Shown piece by piece: positions 34,692 to 42,297 of a stretch of 64,000 nucleotides of DNA (its first letter is position 1; every line of letters begins with the position of its first letter). Source of the DNA: Azohydromonas australica DSM 1124. Its GTDB lineage: Bacteria > Pseudomonadota > Gammaproteobacteria > Burkholderiales > Burkholderiaceae_C. Location: positions 259,887 to 323,886 of the forward strand of contig NZ_KE387205.1 in assembly GCF_000430725.1 (NCBI RefSeq). The letters run 5' to 3'. The notes below the pieces were generated by a model that ran no database searches, was not told the origin of the DNA, and saw only the letters and a program-made list of their open reading frames with translations. The position numbers and the translations under genes are program-made.

Positions 34692-34731
34692 GACCGCCCT
34701 GGAAGGGCCTCGAGGCCCGTCCAGGGCGGAC
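34692..34731. terminator. Long palindrome between convergent genes, likely bidirectional terminator
   Basis: Two 20-base arms meeting at CTCGAG are complementary at 18 of 20 positions (left arm GACCGCCCTGGAAGGGCCTC). The element lies between the rightward recombinase-like gene and the leftward radC gene. A bidirectional terminator is the simplest reading, though there is no T-run. Confidence 0.65.
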
Positions 34732-34771
34732 ACCGCCCGCGGCACGGCGGGGAGCGCCCCGCGCCGTGCCC

Positions 34772-35371
34772 TCAGACCAGTCCGCGCTCGGCGAACGAGA
34801 CCACCTGGTCGGCGCCGACGATCAGGTGGTCGAGGGACTGCACGTCCACCAGCGCCAGCGCCGCCTTCAGGCGCTGCGTCAGGAACTCGTCGGCGTGGCT
34901 GGGCTCGACCGAGCCGCTCGGGTGGTTGTGCGCGAACGCCACCGCGGCGGCGTTGCGCGCCAGGGCTCCCTTGACGACCTCGCGCGGGTAGACCGAGGTC
35001 TGCGTCAGCGTGCCCCTGAACATCTCCACCGCGTCGATCAGGCGGTGCCTGGTGTCCAGGAACAGCACGACGAACACCTCGTGCTCCAGACCGGCAAAGT
35101 GCAGGCGCAACCAGTCGCGCAGCACCTGGGGCGACTCCACCAGCGGGCCGGTGCACAGCCGCGCCCGCAGGCGCCGCAGCAGCAGCTCGCGCGCGACGGC
35201 CAGGCGGTGGTCCAGCAGCGCCTCGCCCGTGCCCGCGGCATCGACCGCGCCGTCGCGGCAGGCCAGCGCCTGCACGTCGGCCCGGGCGGCCCGCATGACG
35301 TCCTCGGGAGCGGCAGGCGCCAGAAGCGCGGCGACCAGCTCCGCATGCGACAGCAATGACAGCTTCTCCAT
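34772..35371 (-). CDS. radC: RadC/MPN-domain protein
   Basis: A 199-residue RadC-family protein. The JAB/MPN metal-site motif is intact: Glu98 and HNHPSGSVEPSHADEFLT with His148, His150 and Asp161. It lacks the full N-terminal helix-hairpin-helix of chromosomal RadC and is of the length typical of mobile-element RadC proteins. Its molecular role is unsettled, as MPN proteins can be isopeptidases or non-enzymatic. The leader carries one of the recurring hairpins (35391-35430). Confidence 0.92.
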   Translation of the reverse strand: MEKLSLLSHAELVAALLAPAAPEDVMRAARADVQALACRDGAVDAAGTGEALLDHRLAVARELLLRRLRARLCTGPLVESPQVLRDWLRLHFAGLEHEVFVVLFLDTRHRLIDAVEMFRGTLTQTSVYPREVVKGALARNAAAVAFAHNHPSGSVEPSHADEFLTQRLKAALALVDVQSLDHLIVGADQVVSFAERGLV

Positions 35372-35754
35372 GGCGTTCTCCGTGATGGAGCACGGGAACG
35401 CCGCTCCCCGGCGGGAACGAGGTTCCCGTGCGGGGCGCGCGCCTGGGCGCGCGAAGGATGGGGCAGGTATCGACTGCGACGCCTGGCTGGGCCAGGAACC
35501 TCCAGCGGGAGGCTGATCCGGGGATCAGTAGGGACCGCCAGTCTCGCGCCGGACGGCCTGCCGGGTCTCGCGGCGCCGCCGGCGCCACGCGCAAGGGCAG
35601 GCGTGGTGGCGGGATTGCGGGCAGCACGTGGAGCCCTGCCTGCCGGTGCGGTGGGCCCGCTCGTCCATCACGCACAGGTCGGACTGCACCGGCAGTCCAG
35701 TCGCACTGCAGCCGCGCTGTAGAAGTCGTTACGCATGCATCGGAAATGCCCTGC
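35372..35754. promoter_or_regulatory. Divergent leader with a repeated hairpin element and three tandem stem-loops
   Basis: Gene-free. Bases 35391-35430 contain CGGGAACGAGGTTCCCG, a hairpin matched by a similar one at 37134-37151. Further right, three inverted repeats lie end to end: CCTGGC-TGG-GCCAGG (35482-35496), CCTCC-AGCG-GGAGG (35499-35512) and the 16-bp palindrome CTGATCCGGGGATCAG (35513-35528). The radC promoter is expected here; the triple array may be an operator, an origin-type structure or an RNA element. Confidence 0.6.
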
Positions 35755-36027
35755 ATGGCACGGCCGGATCGCGTGAAGATGCCCTTCATCCCCGACATGC
35801 ATGCCACCGCCATGATCCGCCTCGGCCAGCACATCCGGCTCACGCGCCCGGAGAGGGACCTGTTCTTCAGGCTCACCGACATCGAGCCGGCCGGCATCCG
35901 CACGCTGGCCGACCTGGATGCCTACGTGGCGCGCTGCAAGGCGCACTACTGGGGCGTCTCGCGGGAGACCCGCTACCTGCATTCCCTGATCGACCGGGCG
36001 CGGGCGCGCTGCGAACGGCCCTGGTGA
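35755..36027 (+). CDS. Small hypothetical protein, 90 aa
   Basis: A 90-residue basic protein, MARPDRVKMPFIPDMHATAM at the start and HYWGVSRETRYLHSLIDRARARC near the end. Internal motifs are RLTRPERDLFFRLTDIEPAGIRTLADLDAYVARCKAHYW, which reads as a folded helical domain rather than random sequence. No strong ribosome site precedes the ATG at 35755; ATG at 35779 is a possible alternative. Family unknown. Confidence 0.55.
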   Translation: MARPDRVKMPFIPDMHATAMIRLGQHIRLTRPERDLFFRLTDIEPAGIRTLADLDAYVARCKAHYWGVSRETRYLHSLIDRARARCERPW

Positions 36028-36100
36028 AGGATGCCCCGGGGCACGGGGCCCCGGGGCAGGCCCGGCGGCTGCATGCGCCGCGCCGCCATCGGCGCAGGCC

Positions 36101-36589
36101 TCACGCCGGCCCGGTGGCGTCGGTGCCCGTCGCGGCGGGCATCTCCTCCACGGGCGGCGCCGGCAGCGGCGCGTCGCTGGCGGCCGGCGCCTGCCGGTCA
36201 TCGGCATCCAGCTGGCGCAGCTTCGCGACCGCCGGCTCGGCAGGGGCGGTTTCCGGCAGGCACTCGACGGCCAGGTCGGTGCCGTGCGTCACCGCCCGGC
36301 GCAGTGCCCGCAGCGGGGTCACGACGAGCGTCGTGCAGGCCAGCCGCACGAAGCGGCCGACGCGCCGGTCGCGCTCCCTGCGCATGGCGTGCGAGCGCAG
36401 GGACTCCCGGCAGAGCAGGTAGAGCGCCATGTGCTCGTGCCTGGCGTGCCAGTCCGTGTCCAGCAGCGCCAGGATCTCCGCGGCCATGGCCGGATCGCCG
36501 GCCAGCCGGTAGAAGCGGACCCAGGCCCGCTCTTCCTCCATCTCGACGGGGCCCGCGCGGCCGCGCGGGTCGGCTCCATGCCTGTTCAT
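36101..36589 (-). CDS. Hypothetical protein, 162 aa
   Basis: The ATG at 36589 follows GGAGACC. The first two thirds (EEERAWVRFYRLAGDPAMAAEILALLDTDWHARHEHMALYLLCRESLRSHAMRRERDRRVGRFVRLACTTLVV in overlapping motifs) look helical and well composed. The last third is a disordered Ala/Pro/Asp-rich tail. No domain recognised. A recurring hairpin (36622-36652) sits just upstream. Confidence 0.6.
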   Translation of the reverse strand: MNRHGADPRGRAGPVEMEEERAWVRFYRLAGDPAMAAEILALLDTDWHARHEHMALYLLCRESLRSHAMRRERDRRVGRFVRLACTTLVVTPLRALRRAVTHGTDLAVECLPETAPAEPAVAKLRQLDADDRQAPAASDAPLPAPPVEEMPAATGTDATGPA

Positions 36590-36621
36590 GAAAGGTCTCC
36601 GGTCATGGAGGAGCCGCGCAC

Positions 36622-36652
36622 CCCGGCAGGGGAGCGCGAACTCCCCTCGGGG
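36622..36652 (-). promoter_or_regulatory. Leader hairpin of the recurring 5' element
   Basis: On the minus strand CCCCGAGGGGAG-TTCGCG-CTCCCCTGCCGGGG forms a strong nested stem-loop about 33 bases before the start of the 162-residue gene. Its AGGGGAGTTCGCGC part is shared, with one inserted C, by the element at 31291-31306. A role in controlling translation or transcription of small backbone genes is inferred from position only. Confidence 0.5.
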
Positions 36653-36713
36653 TTGATGACGACGCGGTGGCCGGCCGGAGGGTCCGGGCCGGCCCCGCGT
36701 CCGCTCCGGCCGG

Positions 36714-36911
36714 TCAGTGGCGGGCCGACCGGCGGTTGTCCGCGGCGACGCGGATCCAGGCGTCCGCGATCCGCTCCAGGTAGACGAGGTCGTCGGACTC
36801 GATCTCGCGGTCCCGGCGCAGGCGGGCGATCACCTCCTTGACCAGTTCGGGATCCTCCCTGGCCAACCGGACCACCATGGTGGCGATCCGCCTGCGGTAG
36901 ACGTCGATCAC
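36714..36911 (-). CDS. Small hypothetical protein, 65 aa, coupled by GTGA
   Basis: A GTG start at 36911 with GGAGG seven bases upstream. The GTGA overlaps the stop of the preceding small gene. The product is helical and charged (IDVYRRRIATMVVRLAREDPELVKEVIARLRRDREIESDDLVYLERIADAWIRV in short motifs), with no hydrophobic segment. It could be a small regulator. Family unknown. Confidence 0.6.
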   Translation of the reverse strand: MIDVYRRRIATMVVRLAREDPELVKEVIARLRRDREIESDDLVYLERIADAWIRVAADNRRSARH

Positions 36912-37090
36912 GCCACCGCCTCCGCCGGCCGGCGGCCGGACGCCACGGGCACCTCCCGGCAACGGGGCCGGGCGGGCGCCAGCAGCGCGGCCGTCCTCGC
37001 CGAAGGCGTGCACGGGGGCAGGGGACGGCCGGAGCCGCCCAGCAGGACGCCTACCGGCCGTGTCTCTCGCATTACACGGGGTGCGAACAT
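36908..37090 (-). CDS. Small hypothetical protein, 60 aa
   Basis: The ATG at 37090 has AAGGAG six bases upstream, a strong ribosome site. The 60-residue product (MFAPRVMRETRPVGVLLGG...) is basic and Pro/Ala-rich with no known domain. Its stop overlaps the GTG of the next gene, so it may act mainly as a translated leader. A recurring hairpin lies 25-61 bases upstream. Confidence 0.45.
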   Translation of the reverse strand: MFAPRVMRETRPVGVLLGGSGRPLPPCTPSARTAALLAPARPRCREVPVASGRRPAEAVA

Positions 37091-37410
37091 CGCGTTCTCC
37101 TTCACGGGGCGAAGGGGAACGCCTGCTCCCACCGGGGAACATGGTTCCCCGTTCGGGATGCCCGGACCGCGAGGGTCCGGGCGGCTCGATGGCGCGGCCG
37201 CGAGGCGCGCCATGGAAGGCCAGGCCCTCGACGCCAACGTCGGGGCCGTGCCCGGTGCCGGCAGGCCGACGGTGCGAGAGGCACCGTGGCTGCCGGGCAC
37301 ATGTCCGGCGGACCGGGCGGTCCGCCGGTTTCACTCCAGGTCCTGCCGACGGCAGGACACGATCTCGGGCCGCATGGGCGGCCAGTCCGGGCGATGGCCC
37401 GGTGACTTCA
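37091..37410. promoter_or_regulatory. Leader hairpin element and gene-free stretch at the left island edge
   Basis: At 37115-37151 lies the best copy of the recurring leader element: on the minus strand GGGGAAC-CAT-GTTCCCC, then GGGAGC and CGTTCCCC, ending close to the ribosome site of the 60-residue gene. Bases 37160-37410 show no supported gene. This is the last backbone sequence before the nested island. Confidence 0.5.
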
Positions 37411-37433
37411 GGGCGGGTAACGACCGCAACGCC
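37411..37433 (+). repeat. Left 23-bp direct repeat, putative attL of a nested island
   Basis: The sequence starting GGGCGGGTAACG and ending CGCAACGCC is repeated without mismatch at 58796-58818 in the same orientation. A 23-bp exact match 21,385 bases apart is not expected by chance. With an integrase gene just inside the right copy, the two are likely attachment-site core repeats. Confidence 0.8.
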
Positions 37434-38235
37434 GGCGGCTGCCGGACTTCAGCGGGCCAGGCCCGGTGAAGGCTTTGCAGGCTCGATACCTGCAGGTAGC
37501 GAAGGGAGTTTCGCGCGGCCTCTACCGCCGCCGGTAACGTTTTGAGCTGTGGCGGACGCTTGCCACTGTATTCCTGCTGCCTGCAGCAGAGGTTGCGCAT
37601 GGCGCCTGGAGTCTTCGGGCTCGCGTAAGACCGGCTGCATTTTCGAGGGACCGACCCAGCCAAGTGCAGGGTCAGGGAGCCGGCGTGGCGAGGTGACCGC
37701 TTTTCCAGTTCACGCCCAGCCAGCTCAGGGACATCCAAGCCTTCTACCCATTGCCCGTCGGATTCCGCCCGGAAGCTCAGGGACATCCCTCATAAGGCGG
37801 TTCAGCTCCTCATGATGTTGCCCAAACCCTGCTCGTTCGTGATCAGCGGGCTTCATCGACACCATGAGGCCAACTCGGCTGGCTGCCCTTTCCGGACGGG
37901 ATGCGGTTTTAGACGAGCAGGAAGTCGGTGTATTCACGAGCTGCCAGGAGATGCAGAGGCCAAGCTGCACGACCATTCGTTGACCCACTCCGTATAGGGG
38001 GGGCTCATATCGGGGCCCCCTCTGGAAGCCCTGCATTTAGCTCCTAGAGCATTCATTGCAGTCGAAGAGTTCTTCCACCTTCTGTACAATTTGAAACGGT
38101 ATCCGAGGCAGCAGAAACTGAAAAGGACGGGAGAGTGCAGTTGAAGCCCGCCATCCGTAAAGAGAAACGCCGAGCACGGCATGCTGGACAAGCTCTTGTC
38201 TGGATGTGCACGTTTTGTGCCCTGGAGCGGCGTAC
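37434..38235. other. Gene-free left end of the island
   Basis: About 800 bases inside the left repeat without a supported gene; GC content drops clearly compared with the backbone. A TTGACC hexamer at 37979 with a CATATC 17 bases later could be a promoter for the sigma-factor operon, as could sequence near TACAAT at 38087. An open frame on the minus strand crosses the repeat and has no ribosome site or domain. Confidence 0.4.
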
Positions 38236-40776
38236 TTGACCTTTCCTGAGGTCGTCCTGGCACCGCGCGCCATTGGACATCTGTTGAAGATCGCTCTCCG
38301 AGGTGGTATCGAAAGCGCGGTGCGCCTGCACATCAGCCGGGGAGACGACATGAACGCCCGCGACGAGCTGGGGCGTACTCCGCTGATGATCGCTGCATCC
38401 AGAGGAAAGGTGCAGATCTGCCGGCTGCTGCTCGATGCGGGGGTCGACATCTGGCTGGTCGACAACGAGGGCAACGATGCACTTGCGCATGCCCGGATCG
38501 GCGACGCACGGGAAGTGGTGGACATCCTGTCTGCCGCAATCATGCGTTCGACATCTCCCTCCGCATCAGCATGCGCCCTGGACGTTTCCAGCGGAACGAT
38601 CCTCTTGGACAAAGAGCCTCCTGGCGAGGTCCGGAAGGCCGCTGCATCCGAAAACTCCCCGCTCGATGCGAATGCCGGCATCGTGACCACGGCAGCCCCC
38701 GACGCTGACCTCCCGGAGACGGATCCCTGGGATGACCTTGATCTTTCAGGTTGGGTAGCTGAAGCGGACATGCCTCCCCCGTCCAACGACGAGACCGTGA
38801 TGTGCGCTGCGGCGAGCGTCCAGCATGCGATCGGCGACCACCGACCCGTGGATTCATCAGCGTCTTGGGACGACGTCGAGGCGTTTCTCCCCGAACGCGC
38901 GATACAGACGCGCGATGTCTATGAACTGGACAGGCGTGCAGGGGTGCGTGGCGTCCTGCTGCGCGCGCTTCGCGAAGGCAGTGTTCCCCTTCTGGAAATC
39001 GAGCGGCTATGTCAAGGGCAGGATGAGGCTGATGCCTTCGCTTTCAAAAAGGCCCTGCTTCTCGTCCTGGGCGATCTGGGCGCGGAAACGGACGAGCGGG
39101 ACGAGTATGCGTCGCGCGAGGAAGACTTCACCATTCTGGTGGATCCAGTCGAGACTCCCAACGAGGAAGAGGTTCTCTCGGAGGCCTTGAACCTGCTCGA
39201 CAACATCGAGTCGCACTGGACCGATCCGATGCGCCACTACATGCGCGAGGCGCAGCGCTTCGGACTTCTCGATCCTGCCGAAGAAGTGGCCCTCGCGAAG
39301 GCCATGGAGGAGGCCGTGTCGACAATGATCGGCGCGCTGGCGCTGTGGCCGGCAGGACTCGACAGGGTCGTGGAGGGGGCCGAGGCTGTGAGAAGCGGCG
39401 TACGGTCGCTGCGCTGGATTGCAGTGGGACCCCGCGACACCGTTCCCGATCCGGAGGGAATGAGTGACAGCGGTGGAGGCGGTGAGGACGACGTCATCCC
39501 GCTTGGAAAGGCATGCAGCGATGGCGATGCTCTCAGAGAACAGGATGACGTGGAGCTGGCGAAGGAAGCTATCGCCGACGACGCCGACAACTTCTTTGCA
39601 GGCATTGGTCGCATTGGCATGCTGCGCGAGGAAGCTACAGATACTTGGTCAATTGCTTCCATGCGCGACACTCTGCGTTCGCTGGGGCTCCAGCCAAGTT
39701 TCTTGCTCGGTCTCGCTGACCAAGCGCTGTTGGATTCCTCGGGGCCCGCACGTGCCTTTGCCGACGGCGTGCGCAGCCTGAAGGCAGCGCGTGACCAGTT
39801 CGTGCAGGCCAATCTCAAGCTTGCCTATTCTGTTGCCAAACGGTACATGGGCAGCGGGGTCCTGCTGGACGATCTACTGCAGGAAGCAAACATTGGCCTT
39901 GTCCGGGCCGTCGACAAGTTCGACTGGCGCCGGGGCTACAGGTTCTCGACGATGGCGACCTGGTGGATTCGGCAGCAGGTCGCGCACTGCGTTTCCGAAT
40001 CCGCTCTGCTCGTGCGCCTGCCCTCACATGCATATGACGCAGCGATGGCTCTGCACCGCGAGGCGAGGACACGAGAGGCAGCAAGCGGGGAGCGTCCGGA
40101 CACCGCCGAACTCGCGCGCATCCTGGGCCTCGATCCGGCAAAGGCAGCCCTCTACATGAACGCGTCGTTACCGTCGATCGACATCGACGAAGTCACTCAG
40201 TCCTCGAATGCCAGAGCCGAAAGTGACACCGATCCTCTCGAGCATGCCGCGTCAAAGCAGCTGGCACGGGAGCTATCGCGGCTCGTCGACAGTCTGAGTG
40301 TCAAGTCTTCTCGGATCGTCCGCATGCGTTTCGGCCTCGGCGTGAAACAAGACATGACGCTGGAGGAGATCGGCCAGCGATTCGACGTATCTCGCGAACG
40401 TGTGCGGCAGGTCGAGGCCAAGGCGCTTGAGCAGCTACGGCGTCTGGCTGATGCGCGGTTCGCAGGGTTGCTGACGAAGAGCGCGGATCGTGCTGCTTCA
40501 GAACACAGCGTGCATGGCAACCTTGGTGCGTCGCGCAGCACTCCGGCAGAGCAAGGCGGCCGTGTTGATAAGGAAAAAGCACACGGGTCCGCCGTGCTTG
40601 ATCGGCTGCTGGCAAAGGCCGTGGCGCTTGGCGTGGGTGTCGACGACGGGAGACCGGAGGGAGGGCCTGTCTGGGTGCATCTCGCGAAGGTGACCACCAC
40701 CGCACATCGGACGTTGGAGCGCCGACTTGTCATGTCGGGCTTCGAGCACTGCCCCGGAAAAGGCTACTGGCGATGA
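38236..40776 (+). CDS. Ankyrin-repeat/sigma-70 fusion protein
   Basis: A protein of about 846 residues. Residues 15-98 are ankyrin repeats (DELGRTPLMIAASRGKVQICRLLLDAGVDI). After a long acidic linker comes an RpoD-type sigma factor: region 1.2 at about 330 (DPMRHYMREAQRFGLLDPAEE), region 2 from about 518 (NLKLAYSVAKRY, then YRFSTMATWWIRQQ at 568), region 3, and region 4 with MTLEEIGQRFDVSRERVRQVEAKALEQL (706-736). A 70-residue C-terminal domain of unknown type ends PGKGYWR. I prefer TTG at 38236, with GGAG eight bases upstream; GTG at 38206 is possible. The stop overlaps the next ATG, tying the sigma factor to the defence operon. Confidence 0.85.
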   Translation: MTFPEVVLAPRAIGHLLKIALRGGIESAVRLHISRGDDMNARDELGRTPLMIAASRGKVQICRLLLDAGVDIWLVDNEGNDALAHARIGDAREVVDILSAAIMRSTSPSASACALDVSSGTILLDKEPPGEVRKAAASENSPLDANAGIVTTAAPDADLPETDPWDDLDLSGWVAEADMPPPSNDETVMCAAASVQHAIGDHRPVDSSASWDDVEAFLPERAIQTRDVYELDRRAGVRGVLLRALREGSVPLLEIERLCQGQDEADAFAFKKALLLVLGDLGAETDERDEYASREEDFTILVDPVETPNEEEVLSEALNLLDNIESHWTDPMRHYMREAQRFGLLDPAEEVALAKAMEEAVSTMIGALALWPAGLDRVVEGAEAVRSGVRSLRWIAVGPRDTVPDPEGMSDSGGGGEDDVIPLGKACSDGDALREQDDVELAKEAIADDADNFFAGIGRIGMLREEATDTWSIASMRDTLRSLGLQPSFLLGLADQALLDSSGPARAFADGVRSLKAARDQFVQANLKLAYSVAKRYMGSGVLLDDLLQEANIGLVRAVDKFDWRRGYRFSTMATWWIRQQVAHCVSESALLVRLPSHAYDAAMALHREARTREAASGERPDTAELARILGLDPAKAALYMNASLPSIDIDEVTQSSNARAESDTDPLEHAASKQLARELSRLVDSLSVKSSRIVRMRFGLGVKQDMTLEEIGQRFDVSRERVRQVEAKALEQLRRLADARFAGLLTKSADRAASEHSVHGNLGASRSTPAEQGGRVDKEKAHGSAVLDRLLAKAVALGVGVDDGRPEGGPVWVHLAKVTTTAHRTLERRLVMSGFEHCPGKGYWR

Positions 40777-42290
40777 GGCAAGGGACCCGAAGCGCGCCGC
40801 CCCGGGCCGGTGCGATGCTGGAGTCGCTCCGCGGCCTCGGCTATTCGACAGGAGCTGCTCTCGCGGACATCATCGACAACAGCGTGTCCGCTGGCGCGTC
40901 CGAGGTGCTCTTGGACTTCCACTGGGACGGTGCACGGAGCCGCATTTCGATACTCGATGATGGCCGGGGGATGGACGACGGTGAACTCGAGAGCGCCATG
41001 CGGCTTGGCGACAAGAACCCGTTGCAGGTCCGGCACCCCGGTGACCTCGGCCGGTTCGGGATGGGACTCAAGACCGCGTCGCTCTCGCAGTGCCGCCGGC
41101 TAACCGTCGCTTCTTCGAAGGCTGGCGTCATCTCATGCCTGCGCTGGGACCTCGATGCGTTGGCCGCCACGTCAGGGACGGACTGGCTCCTGTTCGAGGG
41201 GCCTGCAGAAGGATCGGAAGAGTGCCTTGCTCCGATTCGGGAACGTTGCCACGGGACGCTCGTGCTCTGGGAATGCCTGGATCGGGTCGTCACCCCTGGC
41301 TACACCCCCGACGATTTCCTCGCGATGATCGACCGGGTCGAGGCCCATCTGGCCATGGTGTTCCATCGGCTGCTCGAGGGCAGCCATCCCAGGCTTCGTC
41401 TCTTGATCAACAGACGTCGAGTCGAGCCCTGGGACCCGTTCATGACCGGCAGCCCGGCCAAGCCGTGGACATCGTCGCTGGCGCGCACTTTCACCGTCGC
41501 GGGTCCTGTCGAGGTCGAATGCCATGTCCTTCCGCATCAGGACAGACTCAGCGCCGACGAGTTCACGAAAATGGCGGGACCGGAAGGCTGGACTGCCCAG
41601 CAAGGCTTCTATGTCTATCGCAACCAGCGTCTGCTGGTTGCGGGCGGATGGCTCGGACTGGGTACCGGACGGGCGTGGAACCGCGAGGAGGCCCACCGGC
41701 TGGCGCGCATACGACTGGACATCCCGAACACCGCCGACGCCGCCTGGAAGATCGACATTCGGAAGTCCTCCGCTCGACCGCCGGTGTCCCTGCGACCCTG
41801 GCTCACCGACTTGGCCGAGAGGACGCGAGAGCGTGCCCGCAAGGTCTTCGCATTCCGCGGCTCTCCAGTAACGGGACCCAGGGGCGGAGCTGTTGAACCG
41901 GCCTGGCAGGCCGTTCGCACGCGGTCCGGCACGCGTTATCGAATTGACGAGAAGCATCCTGCCGTCGCGGCCGTACTTGAAGTCGCCGGTGAGATCTGTC
42001 CGCTCGTGCGTGCCATGCTGCGTGTCATAGAGGAAACGGTTCCCGTGCAGCGCATCTGGCTGGACACGGCAGAAGGCCGTGAGACACCGCGGACCGGGTT
42101 CGCCGGTGAACCCGACGAGACCATAGTTGGCATCGCAGGCATCCTCTACGCGGACATGGTAGGGCGCCGCGGCATGAGCGACGAGGCGGCCAAGCGGCTG
42201 CTCATGGCCACGGAACCGTTCCAGAACTATCCCGCGCTTGTTGCCTCCCTGCGTGGCAATAGCAGCAATGACCGGACAAGGATTGGTTGA
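40773..42290 (+). CDS. MORC/MutL-like GHKL ATPase
   Basis: A 505-residue protein starting at an ATGA overlap with the sigma gene. The GHKL motifs are clear: N-box ALADIIDNSVSAGA (Asp32, Asn36), DDGRGM (62-67) and GRFGMGLKTAS (93-103). The S5-like segment after it (FYVYRNQRLLVAGGWLGLG, RIRLDIPN) resembles MORC-type proteins. Prokaryotic MORC relatives were described by Iyer, Abhiman and Aravind as components of restriction-modification loci with superfamily II helicases and nucleases. The product probably clamps or remodels DNA on ATP binding. A Z1 gene follows at once. Confidence 0.88.
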   Translation: MRQGTRSAPPRAGAMLESLRGLGYSTGAALADIIDNSVSAGASEVLLDFHWDGARSRISILDDGRGMDDGELESAMRLGDKNPLQVRHPGDLGRFGMGLKTASLSQCRRLTVASSKAGVISCLRWDLDALAATSGTDWLLFEGPAEGSEECLAPIRERCHGTLVLWECLDRVVTPGYTPDDFLAMIDRVEAHLAMVFHRLLEGSHPRLRLLINRRRVEPWDPFMTGSPAKPWTSSLARTFTVAGPVEVECHVLPHQDRLSADEFTKMAGPEGWTAQQGFYVYRNQRLLVAGGWLGLGTGRAWNREEAHRLARIRLDIPNTADAAWKIDIRKSSARPPVSLRPWLTDLAERTRERARKVFAFRGSPVTGPRGGAVEPAWQAVRTRSGTRYRIDEKHPAVAAVLEVAGEICPLVRAMLRVIEETVPVQRIWLDTAEGRETPRTGFAGEPDETIVGIAGILYADMVGRRGMSDEAAKRLLMATEPFQNYPALVASLRGNSSNDRTRIG

Positions 42291-42297
42291 AAGCTCG

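Noticed and set aside
37331..37786. A 151-residue minus-strand frame across the left 23-bp repeat
   Set aside because: No ribosome site or known domain; the frame spans the junction between backbone and island and is likely fortuitous.
38236..40776. Reading the sigma gene as the host's housekeeping rpoD
   Set aside because: It lies inside a mobile island, has ankyrin repeats and an extra C-terminal domain, and overlaps a defence gene.
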